Of a stretch of 64,000 nt of DNA, positions 37,269 to 49,856 are shown piece by piece (within the stretch, counting starts at the first letter, position 1; each line of letters begins with the position of its first letter). The position numbers and the translations under genes were made by a program. This DNA is from Pelargonium tetragonum (Eukaryota; Streptophyta; Magnoliopsida; Geraniales; Geraniaceae), in the NCBI GenBank assembly GCA_036897445.1, contig JAYMTL010000007.1:124001-188000 (forward strand), written 5' to 3'. Below the pieces are notes generated by a model that saw only the letters and a list, made by a program, of their open reading frames with translations, searched no databases and had not been told where the DNA came from.

Positions 37269-37734
37269 AGAAATAGACTTGTAATAAAATTCTAATGAGT
37301 CTCTCTCCTTAAATCTTGTTTAGGATAAGCACTTTGCCCCAATTAAAGGGTCTTCCGTTTGCTAAAAGGATTCCCATACTGCATTACTATAAAACTAAGG
37401 AATTGCGATAATTGTAAATTTATTCATAGAGGTATTACGTACAAGGGTCAAAAAAACTAGACTTTAGTAGATTTACTATACACCGTAATTAAAGAATCAA
37501 AAATTTATGACTATATAACAGAGTTTCTTCTATCCCATCTCTGATTTAGTCATAAAAGTACCCAAGAAAACTTGGATCGACTATAATGGGACTTACTTAT
37601 TGAAAGAAAAAGAATATGAACCCACTTTTCTATTTCGGGCTCTACTTAAAATTAGGTATTCATTTTATGATATAGTACATGTGAAGGTTAGAATCTTATG
37701 TAATTTCGCTCTGTTCACGGCGGATCCCAGTTAA

Positions 37735-37860
37735 AAAAAAGCTATGAAGACTGCTAATAAGGCTACAAGGATACAGAGTAGGAGTATGAAACAAGGTATG
37801 CATAAGACTAAGAAGCAAAAGTCAAGAAGAATTAGATGCTGGTTATAAGGTATGACTTTA
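37735..37860 (+). repeat. A-rich block of the dispersed A/T-block family
   Basis: It starts with gctatgaaga, as does part of the block at 10726, and continues with aaggctacaagg, gactaagaag and gtcaagaag, words shared with 14.2-14.6 kb. A second small block at about 38035-38120 contains gctcataagaa (38060-38070), which is found in reverse complement at 49859 and 58617. Confidence 0.4.
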
Positions 37861-37879
37861 CTCTCTTACTAGTAGCATT

Positions 37880-37930
37880 AAGCTTCCGTCGGTAAGAGCC
37901 TTTACGAAGCCTTTTTTAGGTTCAATCCTC
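37880..37930 (+). pseudogene. tRNA-like relic with ACG-type loop
   Basis: gctt (37882-37885) can pair with gagc (37896-37899) around a loop containing cggtaa, as in a tRNA D-arm. This is followed by cctttacgaag, which could be an anticodon arm reading ACG, and by ggttcaatcc (37919-37928), a T-loop-like word. The spacing is too short for a complete tRNA and there is no acceptor stem. Confidence 0.25.
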
Positions 37931-38808
37931 CCGTGTCAGTAACAAGTAAGATAAGAGGGATATCCCTTATATAAACAACAAGACTTTCTGTTATATACAA
38001 AACTAATACTATAACTAACTATTCTATAAAAAAGGGGTTAAAAAGTCAAGCTCTTAAGGGCTCATAAGAAGGCTGGCATAGCTATTAAGAGCGGTTTTAG
38101 GTATGAAGGTCAAAAAGAAGTATTATGGGATTAGAGAACCCCTTGTATCCAATGTATTACTGTATTCTGCTAAGTCCCGGAAGGTAGGAGGAACTTTGAA
38201 AGCTTCTATAACTCGGGGATGCTATCTTTTTTATTATTTAGAGATGCTGTCTATACTTTTTCTTTTGAACTGGGGGCTTTTCTACTTTTATACATATACA
38301 AAGGGTTTACTAGTCTTAAGTTCCAATAAAGAATTTCTCTAGAATTATTAATATACTACACTCCTAACTACTAAATTACTTACTCTCCTGTAAAACACCT
38401 TAAACTCAGTTCTATTTCTTATTTTTATTATATATTTTTACGAGAATTTTCCTGTTTAGTCAATCTCAATCTCTAAGAGAATTGTCTGAAAGAAGTAAAA
38501 AGGACCCACAAGTATAAGCTATCCCCGCTATACTATATTCTTTAAGAACTTCAACATCCAGCTTTTATTATCCTTACTTAAATAAGGATCTCTTTCTTAA
38601 TGGAAACCCCTTCTTTACCTGTTACAAATTCCTATAACCTAACTTCTACAAATCGGTAATAGGGAAAGGAATTTCGTCCTAAGATTTTATATACTTATCC
38701 TTTTCTAAAACCTATAATTCTAGACCCGGTTTTTTCTTAACACCTTTCCTCAGAGCGAGCCTTCTCCTAGTTTTACTAGAAACAAAACACGTACCCCAGT
38801 CTTATAAT

Positions 38809-38820
38809 AAGGGATCCCTT
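38809..38820. repeat. 12 bp perfect palindrome
   Basis: AAGGGATCCCTT reads the same on both strands. It is an exact form of the recurring purine-pyrimidine GC pocket. Confidence 0.7.
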
Positions 38821-40308
38821 CAAAAAGGGAATTGATTGAAAACTCCTTAACAGAAATGTCAAATTGACGACACTACTTTCTTAAGGGCCTGCTTGTTTAC
38901 TCGACCTTACTACTAAATAGAAACACCTATTTGAGTGCCCTAAAAGAAACTTCCTTGTTTCTTGTTTTAGCCTACCTCTTTGCTACTCTTAACTGACTTT
39001 CCTATCTCCCTATAAAACTGATTCACTATACTCTTACTCTAACAATTTCTCTCCAAAGACATGCTCGGGAAAGCACTAACAACTAACAAAAAAGAAGCAA
39101 CTTTTTCCAAGCTACTATACTAACTAATATAACTTAACTTCTAAGGAACTAGACTCTTATAAACTAGACTACCCTCTATCAAGATCCTCTTAAACCCAGC
39201 TTTAGACAAGATTGAGTACTAAACTGGAACTTTACATCTCCGCTGCATCGACAGATCCTTCTTTATCCCGTCTTTTTTTTAAGGTCCAGAGCTAAACAAA
39301 TAAGCAATTCTTTTCTTTATAAAGATAAAGCTACTGAAACCGAAAAGATGGGAATTCTAAAAGATATTGTACAAGTACTCCCGGGAAAATAATAAACAAA
39401 AGGGTTTCTTTCTTAAACAGAGTTTACCCTAAGTTACTTAATCTACAACCGATACTAACAACTTATTATACAAAAAAGTTAAGCACTTTCGAAAAGGAAA
39501 GTCCTACAGTATCCACTTAAACCTACCAGCCCCTTATGTGAGAAAAAACTTTATTCTTTCTAACCGATTCCTTAGACTTTACTTTTAGATTCCTTTAGAT
39601 TCTAAATTGCCTTTAACCAAAGAAAACTAACTTCTAAAAGGTATCCGCCAGTACCAGTAGTCATTATCCTTTTACTTAGTTACACCTTCTAAAACTTGTA
39701 CGCATTTCTTAAATTTAGTGACATATGGAAGAAAAGACCCAGTATATATTCTAGGGTTCTAGGGAAAACCCTTTTAGTTAAGAGTTCTTGACCAAGCATT
39801 TTTTTACAACCGGAAAAGGAGTTGGTGTGCTTATAAGCTTAAGGAGTTACTAACTAAATGAAACGCTATGGAAACTCCCTTTTCTTGCAAGACCCCCTAC
39901 CTGAGTAATTAAAAAGCGCAATTTAACTTATAGGATCAATCAGCCAAAAGCTCTCCTTTAGCTAGAAGTTATTCTGAATTAAGTAAGTCAGAGATAACTT
40001 AGCAAAGTTTTATGATATCCGGGTTTTAAGGACCTTCACAGAAAGAAATATGCACAGTAAAAGACTTGAAGGCCTGTTGGTAAGAGTTGGTTCTTAATAA
40101 ACTTGTATTATAACAACGAGGCCATAAATGAAATATAGAGGCATTTAAGGGTTCCTTTATCTACATATAGAAATCCCTTTGTTATATACCAAAAATGGAG
40201 GAGTATACCTCTTCTTTTAGTCGTAGCTTAGAAGATTCCGGAAGTACTAAAGTAAGATAAATATGTAAGAAAGGTATTCCAGAAAGTGGGTTCCAAGTAA
40301 AAGAAGAA

Positions 40309-40326
40309 AATTTTCATTGCTTGAGG
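40309..40326 (+). repeat. 18 bp dispersed repeat, second copy
   Basis: This is identical to 20976-20993. Here it is followed by actttatt, not by a T-loop-like word, so the shared piece itself is not part of a tRNA. Confidence 0.6.
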
Positions 40327-41007
40327 ACTTTATTAGTATTTAGATTTAGTAGGGTATTCCGTAATTTGTTACAGTCTAATTTCAATCACAAAAGGAATCG
40401 AAATCTCGTATCTTCCTTATCTTCTCATTTTTCAGAATATAGACCTCCTCATTCAAAAACAGATGTATAATTTTATTCTTTACTCCTTCCCTTCTGTTCC
40501 CAGCGCTCCCGGTTACAATGAAGGAAAATTACCCAAGAGCTTCCGGGGAGAGTCCTTTTATTGTTCTATTAAAAATTTTATTAAGTAGGATCCCTGTCAT
40601 ATATAATCTACTATCACTTTTAGTTTACTTACTTAAGCACAAGCATCTCCTTAGGGTTAGGGCCTTGTTCTAATACTCAATGAATTTACTAGTCTATTCT
40701 TAGACAAAAGCGGCTGTAATTCCTTAATTAAAGCCACTGGGTTTAGAATAGAAGATATCTCGTGTTAAAGATAGACTGCGCTAACACCGGATGACTTTTT
40801 TTTTAACCCTCGCTTTGCGCCTGACAAGTATTTTGTTTAAAATCTTTATTTGAAAGTCTCTCTTTCGACGACTTTTATAGAAGTTTTAAGTTACACGTCT
40901 GAACCCGTGCTTTGGACTCTCTTGTACACATGAAATTGCTGGCGTACTAAATCCAAATAAGTTGTATCCTAAAGAAAGAGAGTTCTATACAGCATTAATG
41001 CTTCAAT

Positions 41008-41021
41008 GGAGGGACCCCTCC
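41008..41021. repeat. GC hairpin, 6 bp stem, 2 nt loop
   Basis: ggaggg and ccctcc are perfect inverted arms around ac. A GGGATCCC core of the same kind lies at 41936-41943. Confidence 0.6.
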
Positions 41022-41231
41022 TCGAGATTTTAAGCTGCTTTCTTTCCAACCATAAGGGCTTCCTCCTATTCACAGGCATAGGGTTCTTTTTGAAATATAG
41101 TATAGCTAAGGAAATTCTGGGACTGTGGGTATACCTAAAGCTGCTAAAGGATTTTTTTGACTTTTAGGGGCTCCTTACTATTAAGATTTCGGGAGTAGGA
41201 ATTATCCTCGATTTTATTTTAACTACAACCC

Positions 41232-41295
41232 TAAGTTTTGAACCTGTGACCTTAGTCACTTTATACCCTTATAAGGGTTTCTCTGCTCATTACTT
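41232..41295 (-). pseudogene. Possible class II tRNA relic (Leu-like)
   Basis: On the minus strand, in order: acccttataagggt (41265-41278, a perfect 14 bp palindrome where an anticodon arm would be), gtgac-taag-gtcac (41246-41259, a 5 bp stem where the long variable arm of Leu/Ser/Tyr tRNAs would be), then aggttcaaaa as a T-arm. The order and spacing suggest a class II tRNA. The T-stem is poor, no acceptor stem is evident and the anticodon cannot be read with confidence. Two unrelated palindromes side by side is the alternative. Confidence 0.3.
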
Positions 41296-42999
41296 ATTAA
41301 TCCACAGTAACTTTTAGGTAAAAAGCGCTTCTAACTAGGGAATTTTTTGCTTTTTATCAAGTCAATCCTAGTGTTGAAGAGGAGGATCTCATAAAGCTAA
41401 TTCCGTAAAATAAACGGGTCAACTTGTAAGCAAAATACGTAAGACTTAAAGTTTGTAATGAAATAATAAAAAGGGGCTGCCCACTAAGCGACTCTGGGTT
41501 ATTTTTGAATAGAGGCCAAGAGTACTTTTTAAATTTAAGCTACGAGTTTTATTAAGACTTTGAAAAGAGCGCTTTAGACTAACAATAAAACCGGTCTTAA
41601 GGAGGGCGGGGTTTACCTTTAAATATTAATAATATTTAACTAGAGTTAAATCCTTTCATTAACTCGAGGTTTTTGCCAGCTGTATTAAAAGCAAAATGAA
41701 GTAGAAGTCTATTTATTTTCTTTTCTGGAGCTTGGGCTTTTCAATTACAATTATATAGGACAGAGTTTATAAGGCACTCCTTTATTAAGTATATTTTCTC
41801 AGATTATTGCTTCTACATATAAAGCCCAAATTGCGTCAAGGACTATCATATAGCTAAGTTTAACACTTACTTAACTTATTTAAATTTTTCCATCTAGTTA
41901 TTAAGCAAAATCTGATATCCCTGTATAGAAGAGAGGGGATCCCTCCTATATATTTTACCCTTTTCCTTAATTGCAAATTCCTTTAACCCAGAAACTTAGT
42001 AGCTAAATAAAGAGTACATGCATAAGTGCTTTTGACTTACTAAAAAGGAGTTTAGAACCCTTTCTTTTATACAATATCCAAGATTCGAAACCCCTAGCTC
42101 TCTTTTGCTTGTTAGCTAGAACTGTCTTTTTTTTCTAATGTAAGATATCGCTTAATTTACTTATTCGTTTACTAAGAGTCTTTGTTTTGCTGTAGCGAAC
42201 AGAGACTAGAATTACCTATGGTTTACTGTTTTAGGGACTTTGTGGAATCTCTTAATTTTTTGAAATTCCTATGACTTTTTTGTTTTTGTTATTTAATTAA
42301 ACAGGCTATACTAGAGAGTATACTATAACATCCTTTCAAGAATTTGAGATACTGATGAAAAAGAAATATTATGCGACTTTAACCTGTGCTATTCCTGTAA
42401 TTAGTTATACGTTTCACCTATTTTCTGGTTTTATGAAATTTGCGTCTCCAAGACTCTACCGAGGATCTATATAGGTATTAGAATCGGGTCCAAATAATGT
42501 AAGGCAGGAACTCCGTAGCAAATTAAAAGGTAAACCCCCTAAATAAAGCAGGTTACGAGTAGTGTATAAAACTTCTTTTTGTGAAATGCTGATTCAAATT
42601 ACGAGGGGCCTACTGAGCAGATTTTGTTAAATACTAAGTCTATACGGATAACGTGCCTTGTGAAATGAAAAACCCCTCAATTTTGAATCCTGTACCTGCC
42701 TTCTTGTTGTATTTGTATTGTGTTTAAAGAACGCTCCGCCTATTTATTTATAAGAGAATTCTAGATATACGACTCTAAGGGAAAACTATATCCAGTCTAA
42801 AAAAAAGCTTAGCATAAAGGAGTTTCTGTCCTGTCATTATTAGGAGTTTTTATTGCATCAAAATTGAAAGAAAGGATCTACTATTAAAGGAGGGATCTAA
42901 ATCTTGGATCCATCAAAAGCACAAGCTGCAGTTGTTAGTATCCTAAAGTCAAGGACTTCCTAAGCGAAAAGCCTGGAGCATCGCTTAATTGTAATGTAA

Positions 43000-43017
43000 A
43001 AAAGCCCCAGAGGGGCT
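43000..43017 (-). terminator. Terminator-like GC hairpin followed by a T-run (minus strand)
   Basis: agcccc (43003-43008) pairs with ggggct (43012-43017) over 3 nt. Read on the minus strand the stem is followed directly by six T. This has the form of an intrinsic terminator or a 3'-end stabilising stem. No gene lies upstream on the minus strand, so it is more likely another member of the GC palindrome family with an A-run beside it. Confidence 0.25.
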
Positions 43018-44572
43018 CCTATAGATCAAGTTACACACTCTAAAATGATATTTAACTCTGCCCCAATTCCGGACAGAAATAAAAAAAGAAACCTATAAAT
43101 AGCTTTAGCTTATACTTCCGTAGACAAAGCCCCGGAACTTACATAAAAGGAGCTTCGCTAAATTGACTTTGTAGAGTTCTATTCAGGCCGGCTACGAGCC
43201 CTTTCTTTTTTATTTCCTAATTTATAGTTTACTTTCACGAGTGGGTAGAGTACAGCAGGTATTCCTTTCTCAAAGTACAGGGCCTGGAGTATTATGTTAA
43301 AAACGAAAACTTTCTTAATTCTAAAATTAAGAAATTCCCTTCATAAATTATGCAAACCAAACACAGGATATACTCATTCCAAAAAAGTATTTGACTTTAC
43401 TTAAAAACTCTCTAAATTATACGGATAAAAATACCTAGGAGAATCCCGCAAATAAGGAACCTTTAGGAATAATCAAAGAGCGCGCTCACATAGTGCCTAT
43501 AATCACATGAAAGTTTGCTAACAAATCTAATGAGGCCTCTTAAAATAGGTATAGCCGGGACGCCGGGGAACGTGTTCTTCAAAATAAGGCTGCTCGCTTT
43601 GCTTCGGGTTTTTATCTTCTAAAAAGGCTCGACATATGTAAGAAATGCTGCTAGGAGACTCATTAGAAAATAGAATTCTTTATTATTCATTCGTTTAGTA
43701 ACTATTAAATCTAATTTTCTTTTTAAGAACAAGCCCTGCTTTAATTTAGCAAGACTTAGCTTTTGAGTCCTAATTTTATATGGTATATTCTTTTAGGGGG
43801 TTCCTATACACTCTCCGGTTCTCTGGCCTTTTTGTATACTAACGAAAAAAATCACTCCATACTGATAAGGTTAAAAAATGAAATATAAGGGCAAGTCCAG
43901 GCGAATTTCAGAAACCGCGATACAAATTCTATTAATAAGAACTACTGGGGTACTACTTTTAGCTAGATTTTGCACTTAAAGGTATTACTACAGAATAGGG
44001 TAAGACCTTTTATTCTTTGCTTACCTGACTGGAGACTAGGGGGCTGTACCGAAGCTTGCTTAATTGTTATTTTTCATTTATATCGTACTTAAGGGGAATT
44101 TCCTAGGCGTTCTCCTTTATTATTTAGTATAAATACTTATTAACAAAGCTTTTAGCTTTTACATAAGAAAGAACAAAAAATTGAACTTAGAACCGAGTAG
44201 GATTCATTACAAATACAAGGCAATCGTAAGGGACTAAAAGTAAAATACCGGAGTTTAGTTAATACGACGTTTTAATGAACTTGAATATCCGTACTTGTTT
44301 ACGGAGACTCCTAATAAAGAAAGGTTAACTCTAAAAAGCCAGACTGTACAAAAAAGTGTAGCTAAGGAAAGATATTTATATATAACTAAAAGACTAATGT
44401 ACTTAGATTTCGATACAATGGGGTACGTAGAATGGGGTTGAGGCTGTACTGGTGAGATTTTTATCCTCTAGTAAATCCTGGAGAATGGAATCCTTTAAAC
44501 ATTAATAGTTAAAAAGGTATTAAAGCAAAAGGTTGCCGGGGCTTAAAAAAACTTCTACTTCTCATTCTATTT

Positions 44573-44606
44573 TATAGTGTTGTTATATCAAGTATAACAC
44601 TAAATA
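44573..44606. repeat. Bulged hairpin
   Basis: The arms tagtgt and tata pair with tataacacta around tcaag, with a three-base bulge (tgt) in the left arm. Outer A/T bases may extend it. It is AT-rich, unlike the GC pockets. Confidence 0.4.
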
Positions 44607-45879
44607 AAAAGGAGTTAAGGAACCACTCAACGGGTATGTGAACGACAAGAATCTCTGTATTAGGATACTGCATAACCGAGATATCTTGCTTAATACAAGG
44701 GATACCTTTTACTTATTCCCAAAATAAAAGGACACTTATAGTGATAAAAGGGCTTCCCGAATCTCGATCGTTGTAAGTTACTTTTTAGATATACCTTTGA
44801 AAAGAGGAGCATACTTAACCCTAATGATAATAAGTTTAAAATTGAAAATAAGGGGCTCCCTTTAATAACCTTGTAGTTTTAACCCTCAGGATATACCATA
44901 CCCCTTTAGCGGGGAATTTCTTTTAACCAGTCCTAGAATACCCGATTTCTAAAATAACCCGTAAATTGGTACCAAGTACAAGTTACAAGACAAGGAACAA
45001 AAAGAGGCCTTACTAAGGAAAGTTTCTAAAACAAAGGTTGCAGATGTGAAGGATCTTAAGCTAAAAGAAAGATATTCTCGTGTTTTTCACTAGGTTACTT
45101 TTTAGAAGCACTTTAGTTGAAGCAGTAAAACACAGTAGAGGTAGAGAGAGAGGCACCTAGACGTTTATTCATCAGTAATTCATCAAAAAGAAAGTCGAGA
45201 GCGTTCCACCACGGGGGCTCTCCTAAAGAGCTGCGTCAACCCCACATAGAATAAGAAAAAAGAAATAGATACAAGGACTTAGTGCATTTATCATTTAAAT
45301 AGGAGTCTCCCTAAAAATTGAAGTTAGCAAAGATTTGCCCTTGTTGTTAGTTCAAGTCTTCAACAAGTTTCTTAAGTTTGAGTGGTGAATTAAACTAAGC
45401 AGGACCTAAAGAGAGTTCATATACAATTACAATGCTAAAACCTATTTACAGCTCAATAAATTTTGGTAAAATGTAATAAAACTGAGTTTTTATCTGAGCT
45501 AATTTGTAAGAGTTACCCACCAGGTTTTGACAATTCTATATCTTGATGGTCTAATCGAAAAATGACAACCCCCCGCCCCAAATTTCTTAAGGGTGCCCTT
45601 GCTCTTTCTTCCCTTTTCATAACTAAAGAATAGACCTTTACTAAGACAAAATGACTCTTACTTACGTAAATAAGAAAGTCCGGCTTATCCGCTTCTAAGT
45701 GTCACCGCCTTATACTAATATATTCTACCTCTTAAATGTCAAATTGCCTAAACAGTATAACTAAGAGATCCAAAAATCAAAGATTCGTGTCGATAAAAAT
45801 TTCTTCCTTTTAGCAAGTACAATATTGACCGAACTCTTTATGTTAAAAATTCTCCGTTAAGTTTCTTTTTTTATACCTT

Positions 45880-45913
45880 TTGATTGAAGAACCCAATTGA
45901 TTGAAGAACCCAA
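45880..45913. repeat. 17 bp tandem duplication, two perfect copies
   Basis: The unit ttgattgaagaacccaa is repeated once with no mismatch. Its length equals that of the unrelated tandem pair at 20614-20647. Confidence 0.85.
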
Positions 45914-48900
45914 ATTTCATTATTTAAAGTAAAATACTACGAGGCGCTTTAGTCTAATAAAAAAATCTAATTTTTTATAAAGGTTTCCAGTAACTTAAAG
46001 TTTATTCTGTATACAGCAACCAAGCTGCCAGAATGTTATTCTACTTAGACATTTGAGCTGTTCCGTAAGATCAGCCCGAGTTGCTTCCCCGAAACACTTT
46101 TCATTTCATTTTTGCTAATAAATAGTGTGCTTATCCTCTATTTATTGAATAAAACGCAAGTTACTCTCGAATTTACAGGAATACCTAATCCTAAGGCTAC
46201 TCGTCCGAAGTGAAGGAATCAAAAAAATGTATATAAGCTTGTGTAAACTGAGTCGATTTGAACCCTAGAATTTCCCGTGGATAAGCCGTTGCTCTAAAAA
46301 GTCTATGGCAGAGCAGAACGGTACCCTTCAATCTCTTTTCCCGAACTTGCGAAGTAATCTTTAAGGATATACTTTAGTGTGTGTGTAGGTTTTTATTCTA
46401 ATGCCAAGAATAAGGAATTTTCGCTTATTAAATACTCTTACAGGCAATGCAATTTTCAAAGAACCCTTTTTCATTTTGTTACAATCTAATGAACTTCAAA
46501 AGTCAAAAATAAGACTCTAAATTTCGAGTTCTTTTGTTTTGTGTTTATTAATTATTACCCTAATACCTGCTTTCAGAGTTTTGCAAAAGACCTTAGCCTG
46601 TAAGGTTAAAATCAACTCTATCCGGGCTAACCCAGAAGCTAAATTCCTTGAAAGCTCTGCCTATACTAGACGAAAAGTCTTGTAAAGGAGTTGTAAAGTG
46701 TACAACAAGAATCTACTTACTTAAAGCCTGTAGGAAGCTCGGTTCTAGTTTGATGTTCAGAAGATTCTTAATGAAGAAAAAAGGTTAAGAAGTTTGGGAA
46801 AGCTAAAGCAAGAAATTTCCCGTTTAATGGTAAAGCGAATCCCACCCTCTCCACATGTGCAAGGGTTCGGCGGGAATTGGTCTAAAAACGTTTATTATAC
46901 TGAGCCAAAGGAGGTCTTCCTTAATTACTACTAGACAATACTAAAAAAACTCCCGGAGTACGAAACTTTAAAAAGTCTAACACTAAATAAGTAATCGAAT
47001 AAAGTCGGAATTAAAGGATCCTGCTAAAGTAGGGTTTAAACTACTACATTTCCGAATAATTAGAGTTAAAAGCTAAAGAAAATTCTAAAAAAGTAGCTAA
47101 CCCTTTTTGCTGGGGAACCTTAAAGGAAAGTTTTATATTAAGCATTAAAGTAAAATAGTAAAGGTGGCATTTGGAAAGTCTGGACAATTTCAATCGAAGA
47201 GTCTTTTTTACTCTGCGATACCCTTGACTCAGTTTTCTAGAACCTCTTTCACTTGACTTTATTTACTTTACCGGGTCTGCTTTCCGACGGGGAATCCCCG
47301 CTAATTGGAAAATAAGGAGTTTCCTACCTGTTACTGACAGGAAGGGGATTTGGAAGGCAGCGATATATCAAGGAGTATACTTATGGATAGAAAAGCGCCC
47401 TACAAATCCTTTTTTCCAAAGAGCAAAGGGTAAACATTAGTTGCATATAAAGTTAAGGGGTTTATAGGATATTCCGGGCTTCTTCTCATACGAGGTAAGT
47501 GTCTTCTTTACTAAATAACAATTTTATTGTTATTGGGTATAAAAAGGGTTCCGCTTAATTGCTTAATTAAAGTAAGTGCTTCAGACATTCTTACAAGCAA
47601 TACAAAAAGCCTCTATAAAGACTAAAAGGAATAATACACAGCCAGTCGAGTTTTAGGGTTTTACTATCTTTGAGTTAAACTAAAAGGTTTAGAATGAGGA
47701 TTCCGTAAAACAAAAACTCTTTTTTTCCCTCACTAAATCACAAATCCTTTTTCTTAAATTAGATCAGAATTAAATTATGGTAAAGGTTAAAGTGAATCTT
47801 TCTTTTCCAGATGCCAAAGTTTAAAGTTCCAAGGCCCCCGCAAATAAAACTAACTGTAAATTAAGAGCAAATGTGCTCTTGCTTCAAAAAGGTATTCCGT
47901 ATTATAAAATCTTTCTATTGATAAATAATTAAAGGATATTTTTTCTTGTCCATAACTGGGGGAGGTTTCAGATTTTTAAAGACAATGCTCGAGGTAATAC
48001 GCTATCACTTTTAGTAATAGTAGTTATAAACGAGTTCACACTCTCTAGATCGGTAAGAGTCTCTCTTTACCTTTTTTTAATAATTAAAAAAAGCATTCTT
48101 TCATGACGATAGTTTTTGCACTAGATTGTTTCTTGTTAGAGCACTAACTTATTATATACTTCTGCCATAAAATAGAGTAGGATTACATGTAATTATGTCC
48201 TATCGCGTCTAAACTAAGCTTTAAAGTTTTTGTGTTAATGAGTCTCTTCTCTTATTGCCGACCTGGTTACTATACAAACTTTTAAATAAATAATAACTAA
48301 ATAATTATGAAAACACAGTAATAAACTAAATCGTTTGGTACTTACGTATTTCTAGGAACCCTCCTTACTCATTATAGCGTTTTGCAGGATAAGCCTAATA
48401 AATTCGGTGTAAGGTTAACGCCCCGCAAAAAAAAGCTTATCTCATATAAAGAACGACTTGACAAGGAAATAGGAGTTATACAATTTTCAGATCGTTAACG
48501 CGAGTTGGGACTTTTAGCGAATTCTTGCTATTTCTGATACTGTCAGTTGGGTTACTAAAAAAGAAAGTGATAGTAAGTCAGTTCCTGGAAAAGAAAGGGT
48601 GATTTGAAGAAAACGCTTGCCTTACCTAAATTAAGGTAATTCATAAAAATTTATTAGGAAACTGCGACTGGTTATATGTCTATGCCTAGGTTATGTTATA
48701 TAGTTATTAAGTTTCTTAAATTGTTAAGAAAGATCTAAGTACAAATTAATGATTATAAGGACCCTTCGGTTATGCTTTAATATTTATGGATGATTCCTTT
48801 AAGTAATTTTACTGCATCTATACAATTTACTAGGTGCAGGGCCGGTATTAATAAGCTAAATATATGCATTTTTCGTACGAATGGTAGAAAGTCTAGTTCG

Positions 48901-49572
48901 CAAATACATCCCAATTCCTTCTTTTTAAAAGATAAAGAAAAGAGTCAAAAGTGTAAGTAGCGTGGAGCGCTCTACTTTAAGTGGACAAAAAACGACGTAG
49001 CTTGTCCGAATTTATATGAATATTAATCCCTTGTGTATAAATATTACAACATTACAAAAACCTTGCAGTGTACCAAATAAGAATAAAATTAACTTGGGTT
49101 AACCCTAAAATTACCAGGAGCCCCCAATTTTTCTAGGGTTCTAGAGCCACAAAAATATTAGAAAAAAAAGTAAATAAGTTTTTTTTTGAAAGGCGAAATC
49201 ACTTAGATAGAATCTATAGTTAAAAAAAGAGTTTATTACAAGCTTCTTTGAGACTCTAAAGAACTAAAAGGCTTGTCAGTTTACTTTTATAGAGGAGTGT
49301 CGAGGGTTAAAATCAATAAATCTTTATTAAAAGTCTTACTTTCTGCAGTACTTATTAAGGGACTTTGTTATACTACCTTCCGAAAAGACTTTTACCGGGG
49401 TGACCCCTTCTAAAAGCTACTTTTTAACAAGACCCGGCAATCCAGTTTAAGACAAACCTATTAAAGTTAACTTAATATGAGTACGGAAACCCTTTCCAAA
49501 TACACAAATAAAAGCAAAATTGACATGATGTCTCGCTTGTATGAAACCTGTAAGTTCATTGAAGCTTCTTGG
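45914..49572. other. Non-coding AT-rich DNA, no recognised gene
   Basis: Apart from the tRNA-like relic at 46250-46316 I see no gene, no frame above 60 codons and no clear repeat. AT content is high around 48.0-48.3 kb. Confidence 0.6.
46250..46316 (-). pseudogene. tRNA-like relic (D-stem and T-loop only)
   Basis: On the minus strand gctct (46310-46314 region) pairs with agagc (46291-46295 region) as a 5 bp D-stem. Downstream, GGTTCAAATC (46255-46264) is a perfect T-loop word. The D-loop is long (14 nt). The anticodon arm does not pair and the T-stem is mismatched, so the identity cannot be read. Confidence 0.3.
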
Positions 49573-49629
49573 CTAGCTCAGTGCTTTCTAGTCTCTTATA
49601 ATGGGTCTTTCTTAAAAGCACTGAGCTAG
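49573..49629. repeat. Hairpin with perfect 15 bp stem and 27 nt loop
   Basis: ctagctcagtgcttt (49573-49587) and aaagcactgagctag (49615-49629) are perfect reverse complements. A second element of nearly the same geometry, with unrelated sequence, lies at 54141-54196. No target-site duplication or neighbouring gene is seen. Confidence 0.75.
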
Positions 49630-49713
49630 GTATTCCTTTTTGTACTACACTAAACTAGATTTAATACATTCTAGACAATAACTTCAGGGTTTATATATAG
49701 CCCTTTTTTGAAA

Positions 49714-49733
49714 GCCCCTAAAAGGGGCCCCCT
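49714..49733. repeat. GC hairpin with extended C-run
   Basis: gcccct (49714-49719) pairs with aggggc (49723-49728) over aaa, and the right arm runs on into a self-complementary ggggcccc. It is a strong member of the GC pocket family. Confidence 0.55.
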
Positions 49734-49856
49734 CGATTTTCATTCTTGACTCAAAAAAGGTGCAAATTTGGAGCGTAATGTACGATAGTTTATTGATAGG
49801 ACATACAGATAATAGATAACCCATCCGCTTTTTACCTGTTTCTTTGCAGTTATACC

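Larger units (their letters stand above)
38121..41231. other. Non-coding AT-rich DNA, no recognised gene
   Basis: The 79-codon frame at 38103-38342 is unrecognised. The sequence from about 38.3 to 39.7 kb is richer in C than G on the plus strand. Two perfect GC palindromes stand out (38809-38820 and 41008-41021). The second copy of the 18 bp dispersed repeat is at 40309-40326. A cacgggttcagacgtg word (minus strand, near 40895) is a weak T-arm look-alike. Confidence 0.6.
41296..45879. other. Non-coding AT-rich DNA with hairpins
   Basis: No frame here is worth naming. Visible structures are a GC hairpin next to an A-run (43003-43017), a bulged hairpin (44573-44606) and an aaggggctcccttt pocket at 44850-44863. 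Confidence 0.6.

Noticed and set aside
40880-40950. cacgggttcagacgtg as a tRNA T-arm
   Set aside because: The T-loop lacks the usual purine-A order and no other arm is found.
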